From the NCBI GenBank assembly GCA_024449915.1, contig JAMZAV010000793.1:209383-273382 (forward strand): a stretch of 64,000 bases of DNA, read 5' to 3'. This DNA comes from Sweltsa coloradensis. Its lineage: Eukaryota > Arthropoda > Insecta > Plecoptera > Chloroperlidae. Positions 38,816 through 51,550 of this stretch are shown here, one piece after another. The notes under the pieces were generated by a model that worked only from the letters and a program-made list of their open reading frames with translations, searched no databases and was not told the DNA's origin. How positions within the stretch are numbered: position 1 is the first letter of the stretch; each line of letters starts with the position of its first letter. The position numbers and the translations under genes were made by a program.

Positions 38816-40358
38816 ATGTGACGTGCGCTCCCGGAGGCTCGCTCATCAGTAAACCACCCCCGGCCGGGCTTTGCATGGCCCCGCCAGATAAACCCTGGAT
38901 CACTATTAACCATCGTTTTCAGGGATGGAATGGCCTTTAGGAGGGACCGTCTAAGCCGCTCTTAGCATACGGGAGTGACAAGGAGCAGAGGTGGGCGCCC
39001 GCGTCGTGCGGGGGTGCGACAGAGAGGACGTGGAAGGGTCAAACCCAGACGACGTAATTTCCTCCCGAGGGACTAGAAATAATTCGTATGCAAAAGCCAC
39101 ATAGGCCGGCGTTGGGGGGCTGCGGACTGCGATAACCGGCATGTCTGGAGGAGGCTAGTATATATGACGTCGATAAGTTACGCTCGGCGAAATGGAATTT
39201 TCAGAGGCCAAAGCCGCACGAGAAGTAGACTGTATTCACTACAAACGCGGAAATTGGAAACTTGGATTGCATTATTTAGCTTTTTTGTGGGACGTTCGTG
39301 ACGGCAATGATTCTCACAAAACTCATTTCCAGTGCATTCCTTGCATTATTACTGTGGCGGTAAATGGATGATCTGGAAAAAGAGAGAGAGAGAGACGGTA
39401 CGACTGAAAAGTTGTATTCCATAGCACACAATTCACAAGAGTATCTGGATAGAGAAGAATATTGTGCAATACAAATCACCCCTTTTATTATTATAGGGTT
39501 GATGTAAATAAACTTTATACGTTTATACCCATGGCACTGCCTGGCAGGAATTAGAAAAGATTTAGACTCTTCAACCCACCCCGTGCAATATCATGATAAG
39601 AAAACCAATACTCGTGCGCTGTAATATACAGTACGACGTATATTATGCATGCAACACGGTTTTTATAACCCTCGCCGGAGCCCCTGTTATGTTATGTTCT
39701 GTAGAACGTTCCAGTTTGTAAACAATATTGTGTGCAAACAACCATTCGCCGTAACAAACGCTGGGGATTTAGGATATGTCCAATGTTCGGCTGACGAGAC
39801 GAGAGACGGGGGAAACTTGCAGTCAGAAAAGAAGGCGAGATTGAGTGTAAAGCCCTCCTGACATTGTTATTCCGTCGTTCCCTGTTGTGTTATGGCTAGA
39901 TGCTAATACACGAGCTGTGTTCGGCGGCAATGACTCGGATGTAAACACGGCGTTTAGCGTCGGCCCCGCGGAGACACGCAGGAAATGGCGACCATTCCGA
40001 GCGGAGACGCATGCAGCTCGCTCTGAAGACGACGACGACGACGGCGGCGCTGGAGGGAGATTACCATGTTAAATGTCCGACAAGGGGCCAACTCGGAGGT
40101 CGACCCCTGACGAGATTCACTCGTTTCTATGCTAAATTTACCACGAGAAAATACCGAGACTGAATCTGAATCTTGGACACTTTATACAATAGAAAATACA
40201 CGATGGTCGAGGGGAGGGAGATGTCAAAATGGTTATCGATTTGAAAAGATAAATATGTCTGGGGTTTTGTAAATTCAATAAACCCATTGAAGGCAGACAC
40301 ACACAGACAATCAACTCAAGTGCCCGAGCCCGAGGAGATCATTGCAGGGTGGAGTGGG

Positions 40359-40487
40359 TGACGTCATAACAGAAACACCAACCTAATTTATTTGCTCTTC
40401 TCTCGATTCGTTTGCATTGGGGTTCATTCGTCATTATCGAGAAGCCCGTGGGGGGAGGCCAGAGTGGCAATACTTTGCTTTGATTGG
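40359..40487. promoter_or_regulatory. CRE with ATTGG boxes close to the homeobox exon
   Basis: TGACGTCA (40359-40366) is followed by ATTGG at 40416-40420 and at 40483-40487 (in TTGATTGGTTGC). It lies about 275-400 bp inside the intron from the 40761 exon end. Confidence 0.3.
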
Positions 40488-40760
40488 TTGCAATTTATTT
40501 AACAGTTTTGGTGGCGAAACGGGACAGTGCTGTGCTTTTTAATATATTCCACATCTTGCATTCGAATTTTAAACTCCACTTGGAAATCAATTCAGATTGA
40601 TTTATACTTAAAAAAACAAAACAAATCTATTCTGTTTGTTTGCTTTAGCTATTTTCTACGAAGGAGAACAAGAAGAAGAAGAAGAATGAGAAGAAAATCC
40701 AATTGAATTACTTTACAATCGCAATTCAAAATCAAAATTTTGAAAATTTGTCAATCTTAC

Positions 40761-40909
40761 CGTTAAATGCTGGAAGAGCCACGCCCGTAGGATGTTCGTG
40801 GCGACTTTAGGAAAGATGCCTCGTTTCTTCTGATTCTTTTTGCCATTTGTATCGTCGTCCTCCTCCCCCGTCCCCTCTCCGCTCCCAATACTTGCGTTAC
40901 TCGCATCAC
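40761..40909 (-). CDS. hth: hth internal exon: acidic linker and homeodomain N-terminal half
   Basis: This 149 bp exon is bounded by an acceptor (gtggtgtgcag) and a donor (gtaaga). It starts with GT, completing a split Gly codon, and encodes [19 protein letters not shown], then [19 protein letters not shown], then [11 protein letters not shown], ending in phase 0. The Ser/Gly/acidic tract is the usual spacer before the MEIS-class homeodomain. [15 protein letters not shown] is the basic N-terminal arm and start of helix 1, and [11 protein letters not shown] completes helix 1. ILRAW is the insect-type residue choice, whereas vertebrate MEIS has IMRAW. The sequence is essentially identical to Drosophila Hth as I recall it, apart from TN where fly has AS. 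The next exon begins exactly with the following residues, HPYP. Reading through the donor would add about 15 residues before a stop near 40713. Confidence 0.98.
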
Positions 40910-41779
40910 CTGCACACCACACAAACAGAGCCATTAGCATCCATCCCTATCTCATCCCAAGCATGGAGCACGTACACATCACAAGGAGTGCCCAACAACT
41001 GATTTAGGCTCTAACGAGTACCATATTCCAATTCAATAATGTGTCTACATCTACACTGAATTATGTTGGAGACATTACCGATTACAAATAGAGCGAACGA
41101 ATGCTACGATTTATGACTATTTTGTCAGAAGCTGGAAATACACTGCTCGAAGTGTTTACAAAACAACTATATTTTTCTACGGAATAAACGATCAACCTCC
41201 AGTCCTAAAAATACGGGTATCGGTATTAGAATTACAACGCCTCGTTAAAAACTTTATTATTGCTCTGAAACTTTCGCCCATAGCAGGATTCGAACCCACT
41301 TCCCAAGACAAAAGTGAACTAAACCCCCCTGTAATTATCTTAATGCCCCTTTCAGTAGAGAATAAAACAAAACAGTATCTCTATTTTACAGCATGGGAAA
41401 TATATTTTCGAGCTTGACAGCATAATTACAGGAACATTTCGACAAAGTTAGGCCTCTAAGCAGTCGGCCATGCGACGCGACGCGAAGTGTTGAGGCCGCA
41501 TGTGGGTAAGTACAGGGCGTTCGAGCGTTCACTTCCGTCGCTTGACGTGGACGTCGCTAGCTCAGCACGACTGACTCACTGCATGCGTCTAGGCGTCGCT
41601 GCGGCCAGGGAGCGGACGACGATAAAACTGCGCTGGTTTACATTTACCACGATACTACTCATTTGGATTTGCAAAGAAAACACAAAACGTCAAGCACAGT
41701 TTATATAATTTTTATTGAAAGGGGTAATGACTCGTAAAATGCCGCTTCACATGTCTGATTCGTGTGCCCGAACCGCAAA

Positions 41780-41799
41780 GGGAGGGGAGGGGGGGGGGG
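41780..41799 (+). other. G-rich tract with quadruplex potential
   Basis: G runs of 3, 4 and 11 are separated by single A bases. The long run could supply two quadruplex strands. Confidence 0.4.
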
Positions 41800-43051
41800 A
41801 GACAGACAGAACCTGCCCCCCAAATGTTGATCAGCAGAGGACTATGTAAAATTATTTGTTGATTTTATGCATTTCTCTAAGTAGTAATCTATACATATTC
41901 GGTGACCCATCCATTATTATACAAGAAAGATAGAAAAAATATTGATTTTTTAAATTATGACACCTTAGGCATTATAGTAGTATATTACACAACTTTATCG
42001 AGATTAATCCATGGATAATTGAATATAACCACTAAAAAGTTATAATAAGCCGTAAACTCCCAAAAAGGTATAGTATTACGCGGTTTTATACATCAAACCA
42101 CGAACAAATTACCACACAAAGTTGAAAACTATTTTCATCCATTGACCATTATCATAATTCTAAATTCAGTGGGTTCAAACATAAAAAAGAAGAAGGCAGG
42201 GCTAATGACTTTTCCTTGTTCAACCCTTGTTGATTGATTAGACAAAAATCAATATACTCGTAAATCTATATTTTACTTTATAAGGACATTTTTATTCACG
42301 CAAAAACCCTATACTTTAGCTTATAAGCATTTAAAATACATGTTGATTTGTCATCGAATAGTTTCTACTGTAATTACATTTTCAAAACATTTGAGAGGAA
42401 ACGTAAAATCTATTTTTCTCTGCCATAATAAGTAATTATTGAGTTTAGGGTTTACAACTTTACAATTACATTCCTCGATCATCCCTTAGGAGATTTCAGT
42501 GCACTGGATCAGACATAGCTCAGTGCGTGTTGCGGGTGGCCTAAGCTCTCACACGAGTGTCAAGCACACAATGACAGTCAGTGAGTCACAATACAGCTAC
42601 AACACACACCCATTAGGGGGAAGTAAGATTTGCATAGGTCGAGAGAGCTAGCTGGTTTCGGTTTTTGGATAATGCCTAGGGGCTCGTCCGATGCTGTGAT
42701 CCGCGGATTATGTGTAGCAAACACAGGGTTGGCTGGGCTAAACAGACACTAGAATAACAAGTGGCTTGCTAACAAATGCATTTAAAACAATTTGAATATT
42801 AACAATAACACGATGGGCATGTACGTATTATCGCTTTCAGAGTTAAAATATACATCAGGAAAATATTCAAAAATGTATTTAAAAAACAACAAAAATGTAT
42901 AAATTTGAGTGATACAGCAAATTGTTTATTGATTTAAAATTATAATTATAATAAAAAACACGGGTACGGGAGAACCCAAAATAAAGGGGGGAATGTTCTA
43001 AATCAACAGATTGTCGAAGAACACGAATACAATCTAGTGCTTTGAATTTTT

Positions 43052-43068
43052 TGGTGGAGGTGCCGGGT
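43052..43068 (-). repeat. tRNA-Ala 3'-end-like motif
   Basis: tggtggaggtgccgggt is the reverse complement of acccggcacctccacca. A related cgggtacgggagaaccc lies about 100 bp upstream at 42961-42977, echoing the cgggtacgggaaaatcc that follows this motif. Confidence 0.45.
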
Positions 43069-46000
43069 ACGGGAAAATCCTAGCCGCAAACACAAGATTC
43101 ATTATGAAAATTCTGTATCATTCTTGTTGGAAGGCAACGCCAATAAAAAAGCACGCCATTCGGAGTCGATAAACAGACAGGAAAGTGAGACTTCTATGAG
43201 AGCTTCGCTTCGCACCCATAGGAAGCCAATAGCATTGAAAAAATTAAGGAAATTACATAATAGTCATTTTAGAACAAACGTAGAAAGACAACAAAGGACT
43301 TAATTCAAATAATTACGTACACCGATAAGTACCATTAGCTTCAATTCATTGGTATTTTTCTATACCGAATATTAATACCCATTAAGAGAAAATACTTATA
43401 AACAAAATTATAAAAATCGATTCGAAGAGCCAAACAAAAACATTAATCTACAAAACTCCTCCCCAAAACAGATTCAATTTTTACACCTCAACCGAATGAA
43501 CGATGATGGTTCATAGACGTTCGCGTTTCAAGCAATGCTATTTGAGGCAGCCATAAAAAGGCCACTCAAAAGAGTTGTTGCATCTTTACGACACTGTATT
43601 ACGAGGCCATCACGGTTGTGATCGGCACTTGTCAACCGACCAAGCCAGATAAAAATTCCTCGCGGTAAACTGTTCGACTAGCACCTATATAAATAATTAT
43701 ATAGCCCGAGGCGAGCTTAACTGAGTGTAATAAAAATGCTATAAGTTTACCACTTAATTACATCGTTTCTATAGTGCGGAGTATATTTAACTGCGATGGG
43801 GTTAAGGTTACCTTGACTGATTTCTTGTGCCATGATGAACGTATGAAACGGTGTCAGTTGTGCTAATCTTTTTTCTAGAAAATACAGCAACATATAGTTG
43901 CACAATGTAGAAATGCGATTACGTACATCCAAAGAAAGCGTAGCTTGAAATTTAATTTTAAGAAGGTTACACAAAATTATCTGAGGTTGAAATATAAAAA
44001 TGGCCGACAGTAAAAGATATCACTTTTTCTTAAAATATCGAGTTAAAAGTTACAAACATTCTATTCATCTTAATAGCTCACAACTCTTTGCAGTGGTACA
44101 AAAATAAGCCACAATTGAGTTGTTTTTAGTTTCTAAACACAAATAAAAGTTATAACACAGATTCATTTTTCATACTTTGTGTGTATTTGTGTGTAATCTT
44201 CGGTTTTAACAATTGAGGCAAATAGTAAATGGTTTAAAACATGTGAATTTGACTAAATTATTTGATATAAGCAACACTTAAGTCATTTATCATAATCATT
44301 ACAAATAATGATCATCACTGAAAAATGAGTGATGATTCTCGAACAATAACGAAAAAATAAAAGTTATTCGATGGCAGCATATTTTGTGGGGACTCGAGAA
44401 AGTTTGACTGAACGTAATAAATCACAAATAAGTTCACGTTTGGTCAAGAATAGCACTAATAAGCCTCAAGTATCAACCAAAAATTACAGAAAGCCTCAAA
44501 ATCGATTGTTATGATGTTTTGCTTATGCGTTCAGTGTATTTGAATACTACAAAGACATCCACAAATTACCTATCGAACTGCAGTCAACACACCAAAGACG
44601 ACCGATTCGCACTAGGAATGTCACGAAGTAAATTTTCCCCCGAGTCATTACCCATTAGAGTGGAGAGAACCGAGCACGCCGCGTAGTTGTATTGTTTTTG
44701 TCCGCCATGCATATTGTGCGCGGGCCGCCTCTTACGTCCCATGACAGCCAGTCCTGGGCTAGCTTCGTCGTGATCATTATCTACCGCATAGCCTCCGGTA
44801 CACAATGCCATAATCGTCATCATTATCATCCCTGTGTAATAGTCGAACATAAACCAAGATGGCCGACCTAATAACGAACTTATTATATTTGACGACCACA
44901 AGTCTCCAATATTAAATATTCGAAAATTTTTACATACACTGATAATTTTATATGCAAAATCTGTTGATTGGTTTTGATAAGAAATCTATATTCCTTATGA
45001 GAGGAAATGTTTACTTCGACGAGTTTATATTATACGAATTATGCTAAATTATGTATAATGGCCTCATCTAAGGCAGATGTTGGTGCATGTAGGATGTTCA
45101 CTTAGCTACACTAGATGAGTTTGAAAATTCAAATTTCGAATGAGCTTCAACAATTTCTCGAGGCTATGGAATCTTAACAGAATTTAAATCACGAGGAGAA
45201 GAGGTAAATTGGGACATCGGCCCAGCGCAGTTTATCAAAATGTTCAAATTGCCTGGGTTGTTAAGAGTCCCGACAGTCAGCTATCAATCTCCTGGTCCTG
45301 CCATGCTTATCTTCACTCTGCGCGTTATTCGGCCCTCGAGGCCCTAAGGACTCGAGTCATAGTCTTTTATCTACTGACTTAATCATGAGGCGTTTTATCT
45401 GGTTCTACTCAGTCAAGGCTCAAACACAGTCAAGATACTATGTTGGTGGAGCAAAACTGTACTGGTCTAATAGCATCAAAATCTCATGGAAACAGTCGAG
45501 TTTTGGTTCATCGCGAAAATCTGGGAAAATATATCTCCTGCATTTAAATTTTTTAAAAAATCGTAATTTAAATAAAATTAATGTAATTTAATCACATGAA
45601 ATTTGAAATCTCTGTAGACTTTTAGGTTAAAGGTTGAGAGAATAATAGTGTGATACAACATATAGGTGCATTCAATCATCATTTAACGTATAATAATAAT
45701 TGCAGTAAAGTATTGAAATCGATGATGATGCACAATTTAGAGCACTGCTTTCCCTTTGTCTCTGTTTTAAAAGTAGACTACTATTAAATTTTACACGAAA
45801 TGCCTTATATCAGGATAACAACACAACACATACTAAATATTTTGTATCAGTCTGTGTCGTACTGCGTTCATTTTGAATTTTAATTCGTGCAATGTTCATT
45901 ACAAGAAATGTCGGATGTGCGCACAAAGCCATAGAAGTTCAAACGAAAAAACAAAAGAAGGCATTAAAAAGAAACTGGTTCGCCTGTTTCATTTCACTGG

Positions 46001-46502
46001 TAATATGACCTCGGGATGTCTTACCTATAGAGGAACGTAAGATGATGATTAAAAAAAGAACACATTCCATTCCACATTTTTTATCTCTGAGCCTTTGGGC
46101 GACCAACACTATTGGGAATCATAATCAATGTTTCACAAATTCTTTGAATCCCTTGCCTTAATGAAGATGCGCCCTTTATTTACAAATGGTTCCACACATT
46201 TTGCGAGGGTACCCAGAATCTAAGCGTTCAATTACTTCGTTTGAATCTTGTTCTATTTTAACTTTATTTAATATCGTTTCTCTCATGATAATAATGAAAT
46301 GAATGAAGTCAGAAGTTTTTTAACTTCTGATTTGGACTTTAGTCCATCAGTTCTTGGCTTAGGAGTTTGTAAACGGTGACTTTGGAGCCGTCCTAGCAAC
46401 GAAGCACATAATAAATTTCAGAGTTGTTCTGAATCGGCCTTGTTGATTCTGGCGTTGATTCGCGGGTGTTCGCACTGTCCATACCACTGATGGCTATATT
46501 TC

Positions 46503-47146
46503 ATACTAGGAAAACGCTTAAGTCCCGCCGCGTTGATGTATGAGCGTAATTTTTTTTAAACGAAAAAAGCGTAAAATTGTGATTTTTTTAATAGATCATT
46601 TTCGATTACGCTCAAATTTTACACGAATATAATAACTCATAAAATTAAAGTTCTGTGAAAAAATCATTACAATCGGATAAAGCATGTAGGTTTTATTCGT
46701 CGAAGAAATGTTAAAAATTGAAAAAAATCGTAAAATTGCGATTATCATGAGAAATGATTTTTCGATTGCGCTCAAATTTCACACGAATATATTAATTCAT
46801 AAAATTAAGGTTCTGTGAAAAAATCATTACAATGGGATAAAGCATGTAGATGTTATAAGTCGAAGAATTGTTTTAAAAATCGAAAAAAATCGTAAAATTG
46901 CGATTTTCATGAGAAATAATTTTTTGATCGATTTTTCCTCCCGTGCAGTTCTTCGATCAGAGATTGCACAGACAACCATAAAACTTCATCGCAATTGGAG
47001 TATTGGTTTAGCCGGAATCGTGTTCACAAACACACAAAAATACAAAAAAAAAAAAAAAAAAAAAAAAAAAACATTCCGGATTTTTTTCTCCAGTGTAGTG
47101 AAATGGAATCTTCGCTTCGCTCGCTACGCTCGCTACGCTCATCCAA
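46503..47146 (-). repeat. Nested element with variable tandem core
   Basis: Its ends (atactaggaaaacgcttaag at the left; cgctacgctcatccaatta at the right) match, inverted, those of 56025-56821. The core has 2-3 tandem units of about 165 bp (46549-46925) sharing gttctgtgaaaaaatcatta and gataaagcatgtag. A poly-A of 28 (47044-47071) lies near the right end. No coding potential is seen. Confidence 0.8.
47044..47071 (+). repeat. Poly-A run of 28
   Basis: An uninterrupted A homopolymer inside the nested element. The related element at 56 kb has a T31 run in the corresponding place. Confidence 0.95.
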
Positions 47147-47463
47147 TTAAAATATCGGTTATCGCTCACTCGTCGATTGCGTCGGGGCCTGCAGGGTTGG
47201 CTTGGTCGCTTTGATTTAAAGTCCCCCACTGAAAATCAGTTATATAACTGAGTGGGTAGACTCTAAATAAAATTTATTTATTATTATTTGTTTATGATAA
47301 TATTGAATTATTTGAATGAAATAAAATTTATATTACCCTACATTATTGAGTCTAGTCAATTTGTCTTGTTAGCAATCAATACAGTTTGTTTCAAAATAGT
47401 ATTCTAATTGTAGTATAATAATTTAACTAATTAATTAATAATGTAATAAAATAATGTAATTAA

Positions 47464-47532
<69 letters not shown>

Positions 47533-47533
47533 T
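47464..47533 (+). repeat. AAT microsatellite, about 23 units
   Basis: A perfect (AAT)n array of about 70 bp, just outside the composite repeat. Confidence 0.97.
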
Positions 47534-50500
47534 GATATTCAACTTTTTAAATTTAGTTTTGTTGGCCTATTTAATTAAAAAATATATACATTTTGATATA
47601 ATTTTGAAAAATCGTAATAATCTTTTAAGGAACGCAGTATACCAATAAACCTTGATGTTGTGAACTCTTAAACCATAAAAACTTCTATACTCAATTTTGA
47701 AACGAAAGTGAACCACACATTCTCAGGAAAGACAAGTTTTAATCTCCCTTGCTCATATATTATTAAACGATATTAATAAAAATCAATGTTAATCGTCAGA
47801 CTTGTGTTTTGCGCCATCCAGGGAGGTAGGTAAACGTACGGCGTTGTCGGCGGCGTACAGAGGTCGGTGTGGGTGTGGGAGTGACGCGAGAGTGGGTGGG
47901 TGTGAGGGACTGCGTACGGGATAATGACAGGTTACGTCACTCATACAACCCTGCCATTGGCTAAGACCTCCATCATAAAGCACCGCTTGGTTCGTGAGGA
48001 GAGCAATTAAATAGGAGGAATTGAAGATGAGGACGCACTCGTCTCGACCAGGGAAACACATTTCTCGACATTCTAGAAACAGGATCAAACCCAACCAAGA
48101 GGACGAAAGAAAATAATTAAAACGAATACCATGGTGGTGAATAAAATTTAGCAAGTCAATGAACTGTTTTCAGCCTATCGTTTTAAAATATTGAATCAGC
48201 GTAAAAGGAAGTCGAAATGGAAAATGTACAGAAATAAAGGCTACACTTAATCAATAATGTTAAAAATAAGCCTATACATCTCATTCCTTTGTTCACAATA
48301 TCGTTAGTTGACGTTTCACTTTTGACTCATCTTGCATTAATAAAAATTTTAATTTCAAAATATCGTTGGTTCGTCACACGTAATTGGAGTTTCGGATTGA
48401 CATAACTATTGGTCAATTCTCTAAAAAAACATTGAATCTTTAAAATGTGAAGATAAATGTAAAGCCAGGGCACATGATACTTCGAGATCAGAATACTATT
48501 TGTATTCACAGTTAATTAACACGTGTTATTGAGATCACAAGTTTACAACCAAGACAAAATTTAGATGTATACATTGATTGATACATCCCTCGACTCTTCA
48601 ACTAACAAGATTGTGAAAATAGTTCCCCGTAAGACGTTTAGCTAACCTTCGCAACAACAAAACCCCGTCCATCCATGCACGACTGCATTAATATATTCAT
48701 CACAGGTCACGTGTTCGTTTCTAAAGTAATAGTGTTCGACGTCGTCAAGTCAATTCCCACGGCGCGATCGCGAGGTTGTTCCATGTTTACCTGGTGAATC
48801 GTCGATGACCTCTCTATATGGCTCCATGCAAGCAAGATGGCCGTCACTACCACCTGCTGCCATAGACAAGATCACAGCTCATTTACATGGACTTCGTCCG
48901 AACATCGTCAAACGAGTTTACCTTCCAGCGACTGACATTTACAGACAACACTTTCCTAACAACGACGTATACATCCTTATGATACAAATATACAATGTCT
49001 TCAAAATTCTTGTCGTACACGGTTTTTTTCTTAATTTTAGAAAGTACTCGTGTCTGTGTTAAATTGGTAAAGCAATGATACACTCGTGTTCTACGATTGT
49101 AATTTTAAATCAAAATGAGATAAAATAAAAATATAGATGTGTTATATAGATGTGTTGTACACGTTTACTTTTTCAGCGGATAGTATTTCAAAATCACAAG
49201 TTATTTTGGAGTAGGCCCTATATATAGGGACGAAAATTATAAATATCCACTGAGACTTTACTCCCTCGAAGAATAAATCGTGGCAACAATAGTTTAAATG
49301 TGGGACTGTTAATTTCAACTTGAGTGTTGAGTGAAACAAATAAAATGTGTCAAAAAGACACAAGCATAGACAAGAAAATGTTGAAATAAAAACTAAATTT
49401 AATATAAACACGAAAGCAATGTTTAATCGATAATAATCGCAAAGTCACCGACTAAAAATCAATGTATAGACTCTAAACATGAATGTATTTATGTCAGAAC
49501 TTCCGGATGGAGGTGCTTCAATTAGTATTCCATAAATACGACGCAAAAAAAAACTATTTTCTTGTGATCTATTGATAAATTGTAACTCCAAAGCGTGCGA
49601 AGTTAGCAGCGTGTTGCAACTGTAGCAAAATGTTATGGCTATAAGCGCAGCTTGTACACGTGTTGGTTGTAGAACAACATGACAGGGTATATTTGATCCA
49701 CGCCTCGCGCTAACTCCAGATTCATACACCGTACAAAGGCCACCCAAGCCGGCATAGGGCAGTGTGCATTGATGCAACTGCACACACTACACACTATTCA
49801 CACTTCATTAAGACTGTTTCAAGTGAAGTCGAGCACTGATTCATGGCTATACCGCAACCACCCATGAGTTCTTTCACCAGCCATGAAGCGATGTCCGTGA
49901 TATGTTGCTTTTTAACACCGGCAAAGTAATTTATTGACGCCGGGCCTGCTTGGGAGCTCCTCCAGAGTTGGTATGCACACACGCATAAAAAAACTGATCC
50001 AACAAAATTATGGGTCTGTATACAGCTGAGTATCTGGGTTATAATGATTATGACCGCCAACTCGTATGGCAGATGCAATGCTTTTATTGCCGGTTTCAAC
50101 ACGTTAGCAACACTAATTGATTCGTATAACACTATAATTTAAAACGCGAAAAATTGACACTATTAATTCCTGTTCTTCGCTTCTTTTAAGTGTCCAATTA
50201 CTCTCCAATTAACAGAGACACATTAATTACTGCATGATAAAGTTGTTGCTGTGATGACACAGCGATGGAAAAAATGTCGCTCATTCCTAGAAATCTCCAA
50301 GAAGTTGTTGACGCCATCCAGTTATGATCTGAAGGGCCACCTGAACATGTTGATGGCACAGATAAATTTAGCTTGATTCGCTAAACAGAAAATATAAAGC
50401 AACGCGTTACTCTTATTTTTTCTTTCATTCCACACTCGATGATTTCGAATGACAAGAATGTTATTTTTCAAACGACCTCAATCTCGATGCCAAAAAGCTA

Positions 50501-51550
50501 CGCAAACCAACAACTAAAGCGTAATGTCCCCTATACTCAAGTCTGAAATTTCCATCAAGTTTTCGTCAGGAGGATGGTAATTGATGGTGCCATTTAAATG
50601 AAACGACGCAGAAGTGGAGAAGAACACAGTTGTTTGGCAATGCTAAAAACTGAAAACTTTTTAAACACATGTAAATTATGAGGAGGACGTGTGTCTAAGA
50701 GAGGTGCGAAGACAGGTTAAGATTAGGACGCCGCCAGTAAATTCACGCGATGACCTCTTCCCACGAATGCAAGCTCCTAACATCTTTACTACTTTATAGC
50801 AGTCGTAAATCAATCGTCGTAAACACAAAACTATCCATACCATCGTCGAGTGCTGCACACTGTTGATCAACTGCGTGAGGAAAGTGCGAAACATTTACAC
50901 CGTCGTGTGTGGGGCAGAATGTTTAGATTGTATATTTTGCAAAATCCCAATTGCCCTATTTTCGCCAAGCGAAACTGATGCTAACTACGAAGTTTGACGA
51001 CTATTTTAGTCTGCTTGCAAGTTGCAGCTCATACGTAAGTCGTTTACATGTAAGCCACATAGAAACATTTTTATAATATGGCAGGCAGCAACACTGGAGC
51101 CTGCTGACTTGTGGTTATAAATATCGAGATTTCTTGGCAGGTCTTGGAGTGGTATCGTCGCTCTCTCAATCAACACAACTTCTTCAACACGTGCAAAGAA
51201 ACGAACACTTTTATGCTAATCATCTCGATACGATTGGAGGTATATTCCTAGAAAATATAAACCCAGATGGGATACAAGGAAACAAACTGACCCACATGTC
51301 AAGGAAATATTTACCCGAATGTGGTGAAGTATGAGTTATTTGGGTACTCAACAGAGAATGGTTGGGTGGCTGCGGGCTGATTTGCTCGCAATTGGCTGCA
51401 TAATGTACTATCTAGGATGATAGTGTAATTCGCAAATAAATTATGGGAGCAGCGAACGTTATAGCTGCCAACACGTACAAGATCCAAAATATTTCGTACT
51501 TGTGGTCATAAATATCTCTACAATTACATTAAATTACATGATTGCAGAGT
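47534..51550. other. Intronic sequence, nothing coding recognised
   Basis: A GC-rich patch at 47815-47980 ends in TGACAGGTTACGTCACTCA followed by ccattggc (MEIS-type, CRE-like and CCAAT words). A YY1-like AAGATGGCC lies at about 48835, beside a CpG-rich stretch (48740-48860). acttgtggt-ataaatatc occurs at both about 51107 and 51499. Short frames elsewhere are unrecognised. Confidence 0.5.

Larger units (their letters stand above)
11750..40760 (-). other. hth intron splitting the homeobox, 29.0 kb
   Basis: The intron runs from the gtaaga donor at 40760 to the ctag acceptor at 11750, phase 0, and splits the homeodomain between helix 1 and the TALE loop. Contents include a three-copy tandem repeat, a fold-back element, a tRNA-Gly-derived array, a bounded palindrome, a hairpin, and several GC-rich islands that may be regulatory. 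No nested gene was recognised. Confidence 0.92.
34965..40760. other. Intronic AT-rich sequence with GC-rich islands towards 40 kb
   Basis: 34965-37140 is plain AT-rich sequence in which I see nothing. From 37145 onward several GC-rich, CpG-containing patches occur (37150-37320, 37735-37815, 38740-39140, 39870-40120), with a GAC microsatellite at 40028-40043 and an AGAG run at 39381-39393. Short open frames in these patches match no family. Confidence 0.5.
40910..46308. other. Intronic sequence, nothing coding recognised
   Basis: Mostly AT-rich. Items seen: an isolated minus-strand B-box-like gggttcgaatcc near 41286-41297; a CpG-rich patch at 41460-41620; a G-rich tract at 41780-41799; and a YY1-like AAGATGGCC near 44856. 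The frame at 44584-44901 (minus, 105 codons) is unrecognised. Confidence 0.5.
46309..47290 (+). repeat. Dispersed repeat interrupted by a nested element
   Basis: 46309-46500 and 47147-47290 are the reverse complement of consecutive parts of 27859-28215. The material between them (46503-47146) is absent from that copy. The repeat begins with the hairpin cagaagttttttaacttctg and contains gtgttcgcactgtccatacc. Its far end reads tgagtgggtagactct. Confidence 0.85.

Noticed and set aside
41270..41350. tRNA gene on the minus strand
   Set aside because: A good B box, but the nearest A-box-like word is only about 18 bp away, too close for a tRNA.
51120..51334. Plus-strand exon after tttcttggcag at 51140
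   Set aside because: The acceptor-like sequence is reasonable, but the 66-codon frame matches nothing and lacks a donor.
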